From an uncultured Azospirillum sp. (GTDB lineage Bacteria > Pseudomonadota > Alphaproteobacteria > Azospirillales > Azospirillaceae), in NCBI RefSeq assembly GCF_946480385.1, contig NZ_CAMLJP010000174.1, positions 1-7,195 of the forward strand: a stretch of 7,195 nucleotides of DNA, read 5' to 3'. Below, in pieces: positions 1-6,548 of the stretch. Under the pieces are notes generated by a model that ran no database searches, was not told the DNA's origin, and saw nothing but the letters and a program-made list of their open reading frames with translations. The translations under genes were made by a program, and so were the position numbers. How positions within the stretch are numbered: position 1 is the stretch's first letter; each line of letters opens with the position of its first letter.

Positions 1-1
1 T

Positions 2-655
2 CTCGCCGGGCTGGCGGTGGCGCTGCTCGCCGGGCTGGTGTCGCGGGTGACGGCCTTGCGCGAGGATGCGAGCTTCGCGGCCTTCTATCTGATCTCGCTG
101 GCCGGCGGGGTGCTGATCGTCTCGCTGCGCGGCAGCAACGTCGATCTGATGCATGTGCTGTTCGGCACCATCCTGGCGGTGGACGATGCGGGCCTGCTGC
201 TGGTAGCTGGCATCGCCACCGTCACGCTGCTGGTCCTGGCGCTGCTCTACCGCCCGCTGGTGGTGGAGTGCTTCGATCCCGGATTCCTGCGCGCGGTCGG
301 CGGATCGCGCGGCCGGCTGGGCGCGTTGTGCCACCTCGTCTTCCTGGTGCTGGTCGTCCTCAACCTCGTCGGCGGTTTCCAGGCGCTGGGCACGCTGATG
401 GCGGTGGGGCTGATGATGCTGCCGGCAGCATCGGCCCGCTTCTGGGCGGAAGGGGTCGCCACGCTGGCGCTGACCGCCATGGCGCTCGCCTTCGCGTCGG
501 GCATCGGCGGGTTGCTGTTGTCCTTCCACCTCAATCTGCCGTCCGGACCGTCCATCGTGCTGGTGGCCGGGGCCTGTTACCTGCTGTCGCTGGCGCTGGG
601 TCCGGTCGGCAGCCTGCGCACGCGCTGGTTTCCCGGCCGGCATCTGGAGGCCTGA
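2..655 (+). CDS. znuB: Metal ABC transporter permease, ZnuB/AztB/TroC family (5' end outside window)
   Basis: Integral inner-membrane permease of an ABC importer for a divalent metal, probably zinc, working with the binding protein encoded just downstream. The frame is open to the left edge, so the N-terminus is missing; the GTG at 17 is an internal valine. The visible 217 residues are strongly hydrophobic with about five to six membrane segments. Family-typical stretches are the loop VVECFDPGFLRAVG, the segment GTLMAVGLMMLPAASAR, and a C-terminal NLPSGPSIVL. ABC-3 permeases are usually 260-300 residues, so roughly a quarter is lost. The stop is followed after 46 bases by the substrate-binding protein gene on the same strand, indicating one operon. 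Family is secure; metal specificity is inferred from the neighbour. Confidence 0.9.
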   Translation, partial: LAGLAVALLAGLVSRVTALREDASFAAFYLISLAGGVLIVSLRGSNVDLMHVLFGTILAVDDAGLLLVAGIATVTLLVLALLYRPLVVECFDPGFLRAVGGSRGRLGALCHLVFLVLVVLNLVGGFQALGTLMAVGLMMLPAASARFWAEGVATLALTAMALAFASGIGGLLLSFHLNLPSGPSIVLVAGACYLLSLALGPVGSLRTRWFPGRHLEA

Positions 656-687
656 GGCCCCCTCCCCCGGTTTTCACAATCGCTTCC

Positions 688-693
688 AAGGAG
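688..693 (+). promoter_or_regulatory. Shine-Dalgarno of the metal-binding protein gene
   Basis: AAGGAG lies 8 bases before the ATG at 702. It fixes this start, which is also the one giving a clean Sec signal peptide. The 46-base gap after the permease stop shows no Zur-like palindrome or convincing -35/-10 pair, so the gene is probably co-transcribed with the permease. Confidence 0.8.
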
Positions 694-701
694 AATCACC
701 G

Positions 702-1640
702 ATGAAACGCATATTCGCCGTCTCCCTGACGGCGGCGCTGGCGCTGTTCGCTCTTCCCGCCCTGGCCGCGCCGGTGAAGGTGGTCGCCACCTTCACCATC
801 CTCGGCGACATGGTCCGCCAGATCGGCGGCGACGAGGTCGCGGTGACGACCCTGGTCGGTCCCGACGGCGACGCCCATGTCTACGAGCCGACCCCGGCCG
901 ACGCCCGCGCGCTGGGAGCCGCCGACCTCGTCGTCGTCAACGGACTGGGGATGGAAGGCTGGATCGACCGGCTGGTCAAGGCGTCCGGCTACAAGGGACC
1001 GGTCACCGTCACCAGCACCGGCGTCAAGCCGATCGCCGGCGCGGAGGAGCATGAGGAGCACGGGCATGACGGGCATGGCCACGACGACCACGGCCATGGG
1101 CATGGCGCCTACGACCCGCATGCCTGGCAATCGGTCGCGAACGCCAAGATCTACGCCGACAACATCCTGAAGGGTCTCGTCGCCGCCGCCCCGGACAAGG
1201 CCGCCGTGCTGCGCGCCAACCACGCCGCCTACGAGGCCAAGCTTGACGCGGTGGAAGCCGAGATCAAGGCGACGCTGAAGCCGATCCCGCGCAAGGACCG
1301 CAAGATCGTCACCTCGCACGATGCCTTCGGCTATTACGGCAAGGCCTATGGCGTGACCTTCCTGGCGCCCGTCGGCATGTCCACCGAGTCGGAGGCCGCG
1401 GCCGGCGACATCGCCCGGATGATCCGCCAGATCAAGAAGGAGAAGATCAAGGCGGTCTTCGTCGAGAACATCGCCGACCCGCGCCTGCTGGAGCAGATCT
1501 CCCGCGAGACCGGGGCGCGCATCGGCGGGCGGGTCTATTCCGATGCGCTGTCGGCGGCGGATGGGCCGGCCGCGACCTATGTCGACATGATGCGCCAGAA
1601 CCTGCACCAGTTCGCCAAGGCGCTGGCGCCCGCCTCGTGA
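702..1640 (+). CDS. znuA: Periplasmic zinc (or manganese) binding protein of ABC importer, ZnuA/AztC type
   Basis: Cluster A-I solute-binding protein that captures a divalent metal in the periplasm and passes it to the upstream permease. It has 312 residues, normal for the family. Residues 1-22 form a Sec signal (MKR, hydrophobic core, LAA cleavage region). Probable metal ligands are H59 (in GDAHVYEPTP), H140 (DPHAW), H206 (SHDAFGYYG) and D281 (YSDAL). A flexible loop at 117-134 carries eight histidines alternating with Gly/Asp/Glu, a zinc-collecting feature of ZnuA and AztC proteins. The DAH form of the first motif, the three His plus one Asp pattern and the ligand spacing recall Paracoccus AztC more than E. 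coli ZnuA, but no aztD follows. The His loop favours zinc; manganese is not excluded. The gene ends 37 bases from the convergent tatA. Confidence 0.9.
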   Translation: MKRIFAVSLTAALALFALPALAAPVKVVATFTILGDMVRQIGGDEVAVTTLVGPDGDAHVYEPTPADARALGAADLVVVNGLGMEGWIDRLVKASGYKGPVTVTSTGVKPIAGAEEHEEHGHDGHGHDDHGHGHGAYDPHAWQSVANAKIYADNILKGLVAAAPDKAAVLRANHAAYEAKLDAVEAEIKATLKPIPRKDRKIVTSHDAFGYYGKAYGVTFLAPVGMSTESEAAAGDIARMIRQIKKEKIKAVFVENIADPRLLEQISRETGARIGGRVYSDALSAADGPAATYVDMMRQNLHQFAKALAPAS

Positions 1641-1662
1641 GGGCCGCGGCTGCGGCCCCCTC
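1639..1662. terminator. Hairpin between convergent operons, possible bidirectional terminator
   Basis: GGGCCGC (1641-1647) pairs perfectly with GCGGCCC (1652-1658) around a four-base loop. With a two-base bulge the stem extends to GA/TC outside, overlapping the znuA stop codon. It lies in the 37-base gap between the two convergent stops, where both transcripts end. No T-run follows on either strand, so it is not a textbook intrinsic terminator. It may act as a 3' RNA stabiliser or with Rho. Confidence 0.5.
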
Positions 1663-1677
1663 GCCTCACTCCTCGCC

Positions 1678-1863
1678 TCAGCCCTCGCTTCGCGGAGCGG
1701 GGGCCGTGGCCGATCCGGTCGTTTCGTCGTCCTTCAGGCCAGCCTTGAAGCTCTTGATGCCCTTGGCGAAGTCGCCCATCACCGACGGCAGCTTGCCGGC
1801 GCCGAACAGCAGGAGGACGACCAGCAGCACGATGGCCCAGTGGAACAGGCTGAAGCTTCCCAT
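1678..1863 (-). CDS. tatE: TatA/TatE-family twin-arginine translocase subunit of the nos operon
   Basis: Small membrane protein of the Tat system, which exports folded cofactor-bearing proteins. Its 61 residues show the family architecture: a short N-terminal segment, one membrane helix (about 8-21), the hinge FGAGKLP (20-26), an amphipathic helix (27-44, [14 protein letters not shown]) and a polar disordered tail. The start at 1863 gives the usual MGSFS-x-x-HW beginning; its Shine-Dalgarno is weak. It lies 18 bases after nosX and is the last gene of the cluster. A tatE at this position is known in the Pseudomonas stutzeri nos cluster, and clade I NosZ is a Tat substrate, so a role in NosZ (and NosX) export is likely. 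TatA and TatE cannot be told apart by sequence alone. It is shorter than a housekeeping TatA (about 75-90), and a general tatABC is presumably elsewhere. Confidence 0.9.
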   Translation of the reverse strand: MGSFSLFHWAIVLLVVLLLFGAGKLPSVMGDFAKGIKSFKAGLKDDETTGSATAPAPRSEG

Positions 1864-1881
1864 GACGATGATCCGATCTCT

Positions 1882-2880
1882 TTAAGCCGGCAGCCGCAGG
1901 ATGCGGCCGTCGGGATGGGTGAAGCGGGCGGTGACGCCGGGATAGGCGGCCAGGATGGCCGGAACCCGATCCGCCGGCACCACCGACAGCGCGGTCGACA
2001 GGGCGTCGGCCGTCGTGGCGTCCGGTGCCTGCACGGTAACCGCCAGCCACTGGGCGGCGCAAGTGCCGCTCGCGGGGTCGAACAGGTGGGTGAAACGGCC
2101 CGCCGCGTCGAAACGGGTGCCGTAGCCGCCCGAGGTCGCCAGCGCGCCGTCGGTCAGCTCGACCGTCGTCGTGCTGCGGTCGGGGTTGGCGGGATCGGCG
2201 AGGCCGACGGTCCAGGGGCGGCCGGAGGGGTGGTGGCCGAGAGCGCGCAGCTCTCCCATGTCGACCAGGACATTGCCCATGCCCTCCGCCTTCAGCCGTT
2301 CGGTGACGCGGTCGGTGATGTAGCCTTGGGCGATGCCGTTCAGCGTCACCGCCATGCCGCCGGCGGCGAAGGCGATGCGATCGGGCTCCACCCGCAGGGC
2401 GCGGACATCGACCAGCGCGCGGGCGGCGCGGACGGCACCCTCCGGCGGGCCGGCGGGGTCGGCGTCGGGGTGGGCGAAGTGGCCTGCATAGAGCTGCCAC
2501 AACGGCTGTACCGTGGGGTCGAAGGCGCCGCCGGTGTGGTGCGCGACGGCGACCGCTTCGGAGAGCAGGCGCACGAGGTCGGCGGGGGGCGAGTCCAGCA
2601 GGCCGTCGCGGTTGAGGCGGCGCAGCGCGGAGTCGGCGCGGTAGAGGCTGAAGACGCGCTCCAGCCGGGCGACCTCTTCGAGGCTCAGCGCGATCAGGCG
2701 GTCGGCTTCGGCTGGGTCGGGATGGGCGATGCTCAGGCTGGCATCGGCACCCAGCGCCACGCCGCGCCAGACGCGGACAGATATACCCTCGGCGCGCAGC
2801 AGGCGGTGCGGCAACAGCGAGAGGCCGGCGGCGACGGCGCCGATGGCGAGGAAGCGGCGGCGGTTGAGGAGTGTCGGCAT
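1882..2880 (-). CDS. nosX: NosX, ApbE-like FMN transferase for nitrous oxide reduction
   Basis: Periplasmic flavin transferase of the ApbE family; NosX is understood to attach FMN covalently to the NosR flavoprotein that supports electron flow to NosZ. It has 332 residues. The N-terminus carries a Tat-type motif (N6-R-R-R-F-L-A12) followed by a hydrophobic stretch to about residue 24. ApbE signatures follow: SLYRADSALRRLN (78-90), TGGAFDPTVQPLW (116-128), LNGIAQGYITDRV (180-192), ATSGGYGTRF (248-257), THLFDPASG (264-272) and the metal/flavin motif ADALSTALSV (291-300). The canonical DLGGIAKGY block reads TLNGIAQGY here. The ATG at 2880 is chosen because it shares one base with the nosL stop (TGATG), has a Shine-Dalgarno, and begins the export signal. 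The open frame reaches 3087 only as an overlap with nosL. A generic ApbE is excluded by context. Confidence 0.94.
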   Translation of the reverse strand: MPTLLNRRRFLAIGAVAAGLSLLPHRLLRAEGISVRVWRGVALGADASLSIAHPDPAEADRLIALSLEEVARLERVFSLYRADSALRRLNRDGLLDSPPADLVRLLSEAVAVAHHTGGAFDPTVQPLWQLYAGHFAHPDADPAGPPEGAVRAARALVDVRALRVEPDRIAFAAGGMAVTLNGIAQGYITDRVTERLKAEGMGNVLVDMGELRALGHHPSGRPWTVGLADPANPDRSTTTVELTDGALATSGGYGTRFDAAGRFTHLFDPASGTCAAQWLAVTVQAPDATTADALSTALSVVPADRVPAILAAYPGVTARFTHPDGRILRLPA

Positions 2881-3413
2881 CAATGCTCTCCCTCGGCCAT
2901 GGTGGCGGCGGGCGGGGCGAGGATCTGGTCCTCCGGCACGTCGGCGAAGCGCAGAACGGTGCCGCCGTTGGCCTGGGCGAAGCGCTCGGCCGCCGATCTG
3001 TCGGAGAAGGGATAGGGTTCGGCGTCGCCCATGCCGCCGCGGAGCTTGCTGCCGAGGACGTACCAGGCTTGGTGCGCTTCGACCCACAGCGTCAGGTCGG
3101 GGGTGGCGGGGTTGGTCGCGCGGGCCATGTCGGTGACGTAGATGGCGCGGATGTCCTTCGGCTCTTCCGGCAGCATAGTGAAGGCGAAGGTGTCGCGGAC
3201 GGAGGACAGCCAGATCGGCCGCTCCTCCCCCTTCACCAGGATCTGGCCCTTGGGGCCGGGATGGTCGGCGAGGTTCATGCCGCAGTAATGGCCGACGGCG
3301 TCGGCGGTCAGGGTGGCCGGCGGCGGCGGGGCGATCTCCGCCTTCTCCTGCTTGCAGGCGGCGAGCGGCAGCAGCAGGGCGGCGGCGAGAAGGGCGGTTC
3401 GCAGGGTGCGCAT
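2880..3413 (-). CDS. nosL: NosL, lipoprotein copper chaperone for NosZ
   Basis: Periplasmic, membrane-anchored Cu(I) chaperone that supplies copper to NosD/NosFY for assembly of the NosZ copper centres. It has 177 residues, typical of the family. Residues 1-19 are a type II signal with lipobox LAAC, giving a lipidated C20. A proline-rich spacer (about 29-33) leads to the hallmark HYCGM at 42-46 and DHPGPKGQI (50-58); C44 and M46 are the expected Cu(I) ligands. Further family segments are TFAFTMLPEEP, IYVTDMARATNP, and the region WYVLGSKLRGGMGDAEPYPFSD. The start at 3413 is chosen because it gives the lipoprotein signal, overlaps the nosY stop by one base and has a clear Shine-Dalgarno; the same frame runs open far upstream only as a shadow of nosY. 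The stop shares one base with nosX. Confidence 0.96.
   Translation of the reverse strand: MRTLRTALLAAALLLPLAACKQEKAEIAPPPPATLTADAVGHYCGMNLADHPGPKGQILVKGEERPIWLSSVRDTFAFTMLPEEPKDIRAIYVTDMARATNPATPDLTLWVEAHQAWYVLGSKLRGGMGDAEPYPFSDRSAAERFAQANGGTVLRFADVPEDQILAPPAATMAEGEH
2886..2894 (-). promoter_or_regulatory. Shine-Dalgarno of nosX
   Basis: On the - strand GAGGGAGAG lies 5 bases before the ATG at 2880, inside the end of nosL. It supports this start over the longer open frame and fits translational coupling through the one-base TGATG overlap. Confidence 0.7.
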
Positions 3414-4237
3414 CAGATCTGCTTCCTCGAAAAGAGGGCGGCGGCCAGCGCCAGTGGGGCGGCGATCCAGCCGGCCATCACCGCCAGCAGAAGCGGGACC
3501 GAAAGCTGGACATGGGCGGCGAGGCCGGCGGTGCCGGCGAAGGCGCTGACGCCCTTGAAGCCGGTCAGGTTGAACAGGCGGTAGGCGTCGGCCGGGTTGG
3601 CGAGCAGCAGCCAGTTCAGCGTCTCCACCCCCAGTCCGCTGCCGCTGGCCAGGATGCCCAGCAGGGCCATGTCGTAGAGCAGCACGAAGCCCAGCCACAC
3701 CGCCACGGCGATGCCGGCCGCCGTGCCGCGGTCGCGGACGATGGTGGAGGCGAGATAGCCGAGCGCGGTGAAGGCGGCGCCCAGCATGACGCTGGACCCG
3801 ATCATCGAGGCGAAGGCGCGCCAGCTTTCCGGGCCGATGGCGGTGTTGCCCATGGCGAGCGCGACGCCGGCCGCGCCATAGCCGACCACGGTTGCCAGCG
3901 CGATCACCGCGGCATGGCCGAGGAACTTGCCGAGCAGAAGCTGCCAGCGCGCCACCGGGTAGGACAGCAGCAGGGTCATGGTGCCGCGGTCGATCTCTCC
4001 CACCACCGCGTCGAAGGACAGCAGCAGCGCGATCAGGGGGAGGAGGAAGATGGTCAGGCTCGACAGGCTGACGATGGTGATCTCCACCGGGCCGACGCCG
4101 ACCGTGCCGGTGGGGACGGATCCGAGGAAGCTCAGCGTCAGGGCCAGGGCGGCCATCAGCAGGGTGGTGGCGACGACCCAGCGGTTGCGGGTCGCCTCGC
4201 GCAGTTCCTTGCCGGCGATGATGAGCAGCGTGTTCAT
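3413..4237 (-). CDS. nosY: NosY, membrane permease of the NosDFY copper-site maturation ABC transporter
   Basis: ABC-2-type inner-membrane subunit that, with the NosF ATPase, transmits ATP-driven conformational change to periplasmic NosD during NosZ copper-cluster assembly. It has 274 residues, the usual size. Six membrane helices can be placed at roughly 20-38, 54-76, 105-128, 145-165, 173-196 and 247-268. The ABC-2 motif after helix 2, EIDRGTMTLLLSYPVAR (81-97), probably contacts NosF. The C-terminal part contains the family block NPADAYRLFNLTGFKGVSAF (214-233). The ATG at 4237 overlaps the nosF stop by four bases (ATGA) and has GGGAGG (4245-4250, - strand) 7 bases upstream. The stop shares one base with nosL. 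Nothing looks damaged. Confidence 0.96.
   Translation of the reverse strand: MNTLLIIAGKELREATRNRWVVATTLLMAALALTLSFLGSVPTGTVGVGPVEITIVSLSSLTIFLLPLIALLLSFDAVVGEIDRGTMTLLLSYPVARWQLLLGKFLGHAAVIALATVVGYGAAGVALAMGNTAIGPESWRAFASMIGSSVMLGAAFTALGYLASTIVRDRGTAAGIAVAVWLGFVLLYDMALLGILASGSGLGVETLNWLLLANPADAYRLFNLTGFKGVSAFAGTAGLAAHVQLSVPLLLAVMAGWIAAPLALAAALFSRKQI
3422..3428 (-). promoter_or_regulatory. Shine-Dalgarno of nosL
   Basis: GAGGAAG on the - strand, 8 bases before the nosL ATG at 3413 and inside the last codons of nosY. It decides the nosL start within a much longer open frame. Confidence 0.75.
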
Positions 4238-5160
4238 TCGGCAGCCTCCCGGCGCAGGAAGTGGGCGTACATCTCGTCAAGGCTGGGCTGGACGATCTCG
4301 ATGTCCTCCACAGCAGGGCCGTCGCAGGCGATGCGGCGGACCAGACCGACCTTGTCGTCGTTGGCGCAGGCCAGTTCGACCACGCCGCCGGCCAGACGGG
4401 TCAGGGCGGCGCCCTCCCCTACCCGAGCCGCCAGCGCGTCGATGTCGTCGGTCGGCAGGGTCAGGCGGATGCGCACCGGCAGTTGCGCGAGGCTGCGCAG
4501 AGTGGCGAGCGAGCCGTCGGCGACCTTGCGCCCACGGTTCATCACCACGACGCGGTCGGCCTGCCCTTCCAGCTCGGTCAGGGCGTGGCTGCACAGCAGG
4601 ATCGTCGTGCCCTGGTCGCGCAGTTCGGCGACGATGGCGTAGAAGCTCTGGCGCAGGGCCGGGTCGAGGCCGGTGGTCGGCTCGTCGAGGAACAGCAGCT
4701 TCGGGCCGCCGAGCAGGGCCTGGGCCAAAGCGAGGCGCTGGCGCATGCCCTTGGAATAGGTCGAGACGCGGCGCTTGATCGCGGCGGGCTCCAGCCCGAC
4801 CTTTTCGAACAGCGCGTCGTTGTCGCGGCGCGATGCGCCCTTCAGCCGGGCGTAGAAGTCCAGCGTCTCCCGCCCGGTCATGTTGGGGTGGAAGGCGACG
4901 TTTTCCGGCAGGAAGCCGATCTTGCGGCGGATGGGGGAGCAGGCGGCGCTGGCCGGGTCGCCGCCCAGCACGCGGATGCGGCCCTCCGTCGGGGTGGTCA
5001 GGCCGAGCATCAGCTTGATGAGGGAGCTTTTGCCGGCGCCGTTGTGGCCGACCATCGCCACGCATTCGCCGGGCGCCAGCGTCAGGTCCACGCCGCGCAC
5101 CGCCTCGGTCTCGCCATAGCGCTTGGTGACGCCCTGCACCTCTGCGGTGAAGTCGGTCAT
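4234..5160 (-). CDS. nosF: NosF, ABC ATPase of the NosDFY copper-site maturation complex
   Basis: Cytoplasmic ATPase that powers the NosDFY complex needed to build the NosZ copper centre. It has 308 residues, the normal length. ABC motifs are intact: Walker A GHNGAGKS (38-45), Q-loop region at about 80-87 (GFLPEN, where E replaces Q as in many NosF proteins), signature YSKGMRQR (135-142, a variant of LSGGQ), Walker B LLFLDEP (155-161) with catalytic E160, D-loop GLDP and H-loop H192. Residues 225-308 form the C-terminal extension ending in EDIEIVQPSLDEMYAHFL. The ATG at 5160 is preferred because it overlaps the nosD stop by four bases (ATGA) and has a good Shine-Dalgarno; the frame is open to 5331 only inside nosD. 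The stop overlaps the nosY start by four bases. Confidence 0.96.
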   Translation of the reverse strand: MTDFTAEVQGVTKRYGETEAVRGVDLTLAPGECVAMVGHNGAGKSSLIKLMLGLTTPTEGRIRVLGGDPASAACSPIRRKIGFLPENVAFHPNMTGRETLDFYARLKGASRRDNDALFEKVGLEPAAIKRRVSTYSKGMRQRLALAQALLGGPKLLFLDEPTTGLDPALRQSFYAIVAELRDQGTTILLCSHALTELEGQADRVVVMNRGRKVADGSLATLRSLAQLPVRIRLTLPTDDIDALAARVGEGAALTRLAGGVVELACANDDKVGLVRRIACDGPAVEDIEIVQPSLDEMYAHFLRREAAE

Positions 5161-6521
5161 GGCTGGTTCCTTTCGGCGGATTGGACAGGTGTGGGCATGG
5201 GGGGTGGCGCCATCAGCGGGGCGCTGTCGGTCACGCCGCCGGGATGCAGGGCCGGGAACTGCTTCTGCGCCCAGCGGATCACCTGGACGCCGGGGCTGTT
5301 CATCAGCAGCTTGGCCGCCGGATAGGCCCACATCACCCGATCAACCACGTCGTTGGGGCGATAGGGCTCGTCGGAGATGCCGTCGCCGTTCAGGTCGAAG
5401 GCGGCATTGTCGGACCAGTAGTTGCCGCGCCCATTCTCCGACCAGTCGAGATAGCGGGTGCCGACATATTTGACCTGGGTGCGGTTGCCGATGAAGGCGT
5501 TGCCGGTCAGGCTGTTGCGCTCCGACCCGGCGGTGAAATGGACGCCGATCTCGCAGCCCTCGAACCGGTTGCCGGTGAAGCGGTTCTTGTTGGCGTTGTA
5601 GATGAAGACGCATTTCCAGGTGCCGCTGCGCAGCCGGTCGCTCATCGCCTCGCTGTCGCGGGGGATGTCGTTGTCGGGTAGCGCTTCGCCGCTGTCGGAC
5701 ACCGCACCGGCGAAGCTGCCCTCGATCACGTTGCCTTCGATGCGCGAACCGTTGGCGCTGTTCAGCATCAGCCCATGTTCGCGGTCGGCCTTGGAGCGGT
5801 TGTTGCGGATCAGCAGGTTGTTGGAGAACATCACCGCATAGCCGACATTGTTCGCGACGGAGACGTTGTCGGTCAGTTCGGAATCGTTGGTGTACATGTA
5901 ATGGACGGCGAACCGGACATGTTCGAACCGGTTGCCGGCGAAGACGTTCTTGCGGGACGAGGTGGTGAACAGCCCGTCGCGCCCTTCGCGCACGCTGTTG
6001 TCGAGCACGCGGGTGCCCGGCGCGTTCCACAGCTGGATGCCGTTGCCACGTTCCGACACGCGCAGGTCGGTGCGGCCGACGATGTCGTTGCGGCGGATCA
6101 GGCTGTCGGCGGCGCCCCAGATGTAGACGCCGATCAGGTTGTCGCGCAGGCGGTTGTGTTCGACCACCGCGCCGCGCGCCTCCTTGCCCAGGAAGATGCC
6201 GGCATTCTGGTCGATCAGGCTGAGGCCGGAATTGCGGATCTCCAGGTTCCGCACGGTGACGTTCGGGGCGAGCACGGTCAGCGTGCTGTCCTTGCCGTTG
6301 CCGTCGATGACCGCACCCGGCTCTCCGGTCAGGGTGACCGGGGTGCGGACGGTCAGCGGGCCGGGATGAACGCCGGCGGCCAGCACCAGCGTGTCCCCCG
6401 GCGCCGCGGACGTCAGCGCCGCCTCCAAGCCGCCGGGTGCCACCGTCACCGTGGCGGCGGCCAGCGGTCCCGTCACCAGGGCAAGTGTGGCACCGAGCAG
6501 GATGGACAGGCGGTGATGCAT
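5157..6521 (-). CDS. nosD: NosD, periplasmic beta-helix copper-site maturation protein
   Basis: Periplasmic partner of NosFY that receives copper from NosL and docks apo-NosZ for copper-cluster assembly. It has 454 residues, at the usual length. Residues 1-23 are a Sec signal peptide (MHHR, hydrophobic core, LAAA). About 80-365 form a right-handed parallel beta-helix of the pectate-lyase/CASH type, seen as repeated N-x-(I/F/V)-x-(G/N)-N rungs such as NVTVRNLEI, KNVFAGNRFEH, KNRFTGNRFEG and ERNSLTGNAFIGN. The NosD-specific end follows: YLDWSENGRGNYWSDN (357-372), DLNGDGISDEPYRPNDVVDRV (377-397) and SPGVQVIRWAQKQFPALHPGGVTDSAPLM. A Pro-rich tail closes it. The ATG at 6521 is chosen over a GTG at 6554 because it begins the signal peptide and has GAGAG 6 bases upstream. 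An acidic stretch at 275-300 may be longer than in relatives. Confidence 0.95.
   Translation of the reverse strand: MHHRLSILLGATLALVTGPLAAATVTVAPGGLEAALTSAAPGDTLVLAAGVHPGPLTVRTPVTLTGEPGAVIDGNGKDSTLTVLAPNVTVRNLEIRNSGLSLIDQNAGIFLGKEARGAVVEHNRLRDNLIGVYIWGAADSLIRRNDIVGRTDLRVSERGNGIQLWNAPGTRVLDNSVREGRDGLFTTSSRKNVFAGNRFEHVRFAVHYMYTNDSELTDNVSVANNVGYAVMFSNNLLIRNNRSKADREHGLMLNSANGSRIEGNVIEGSFAGAVSDSGEALPDNDIPRDSEAMSDRLRSGTWKCVFIYNANKNRFTGNRFEGCEIGVHFTAGSERNSLTGNAFIGNRTQVKYVGTRYLDWSENGRGNYWSDNAAFDLNGDGISDEPYRPNDVVDRVMWAYPAAKLLMNSPGVQVIRWAQKQFPALHPGGVTDSAPLMAPPPMPTPVQSAERNQP
5167..5173 (-). promoter_or_regulatory. Shine-Dalgarno of nosF
   Basis: AAAGGAA on the - strand, 6 bases before the ATG at 5160 and inside the end of nosD. 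It selects this start over upstream in-frame codons and supports coupled translation. Confidence 0.7.
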
Positions 6522-6548
6522 GGGATGCTCTCGGAGCTGTGACAAGTG

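Noticed and set aside
2..38. 13-base direct repeat (CTCGCCGGGCTGG at 2-14 and 26-38)
   Set aside because: It lies in frame in a membrane helix and simply encodes the same Leu-Ala-Gly-Leu twice; no sign of an element end.
656..701. Possible promoter or Zur operator before the metal-binding protein gene
   Set aside because: Only 46 bases with no palindrome or -35/-10 pair that I could support; only the Shine-Dalgarno is convincing.
696..1607. 303-codon - strand open frame opposite the metal-binding protein gene
   Set aside because: Antisense shadow; the + strand frame has signal peptide, ligands and a Shine-Dalgarno.
1840..3015. 391-codon open frame on the + strand opposite nosX
   Set aside because: Low-complexity Gly/Ala/Arg/Val-rich translation with no motif, lying wholly antisense to well-supported nosX and nosL; typical of GC-rich coding DNA.
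2881..3087. N-terminal extension of nosX
   Set aside because: The frame is open upstream but the extra residues are Arg-rich, lie inside nosL, and would bury the Tat signal.
3512..4642. 376-codon + strand open frame opposite nosY and nosF
   Set aside because: Gln/Gly/His/Arg-rich shadow spanning two real genes and their junction.
4261..5325. 354-codon + strand open frame opposite nosF
   Set aside because: No recognisable domain; composition is that of a reverse-frame shadow, while nosF on the other strand has all ABC motifs.
5161..5331. N-terminal extension of nosF
   Set aside because: It would overlap nosD by about 170 bases and has no family resemblance; the ATG at 5160 has its own Shine-Dalgarno.
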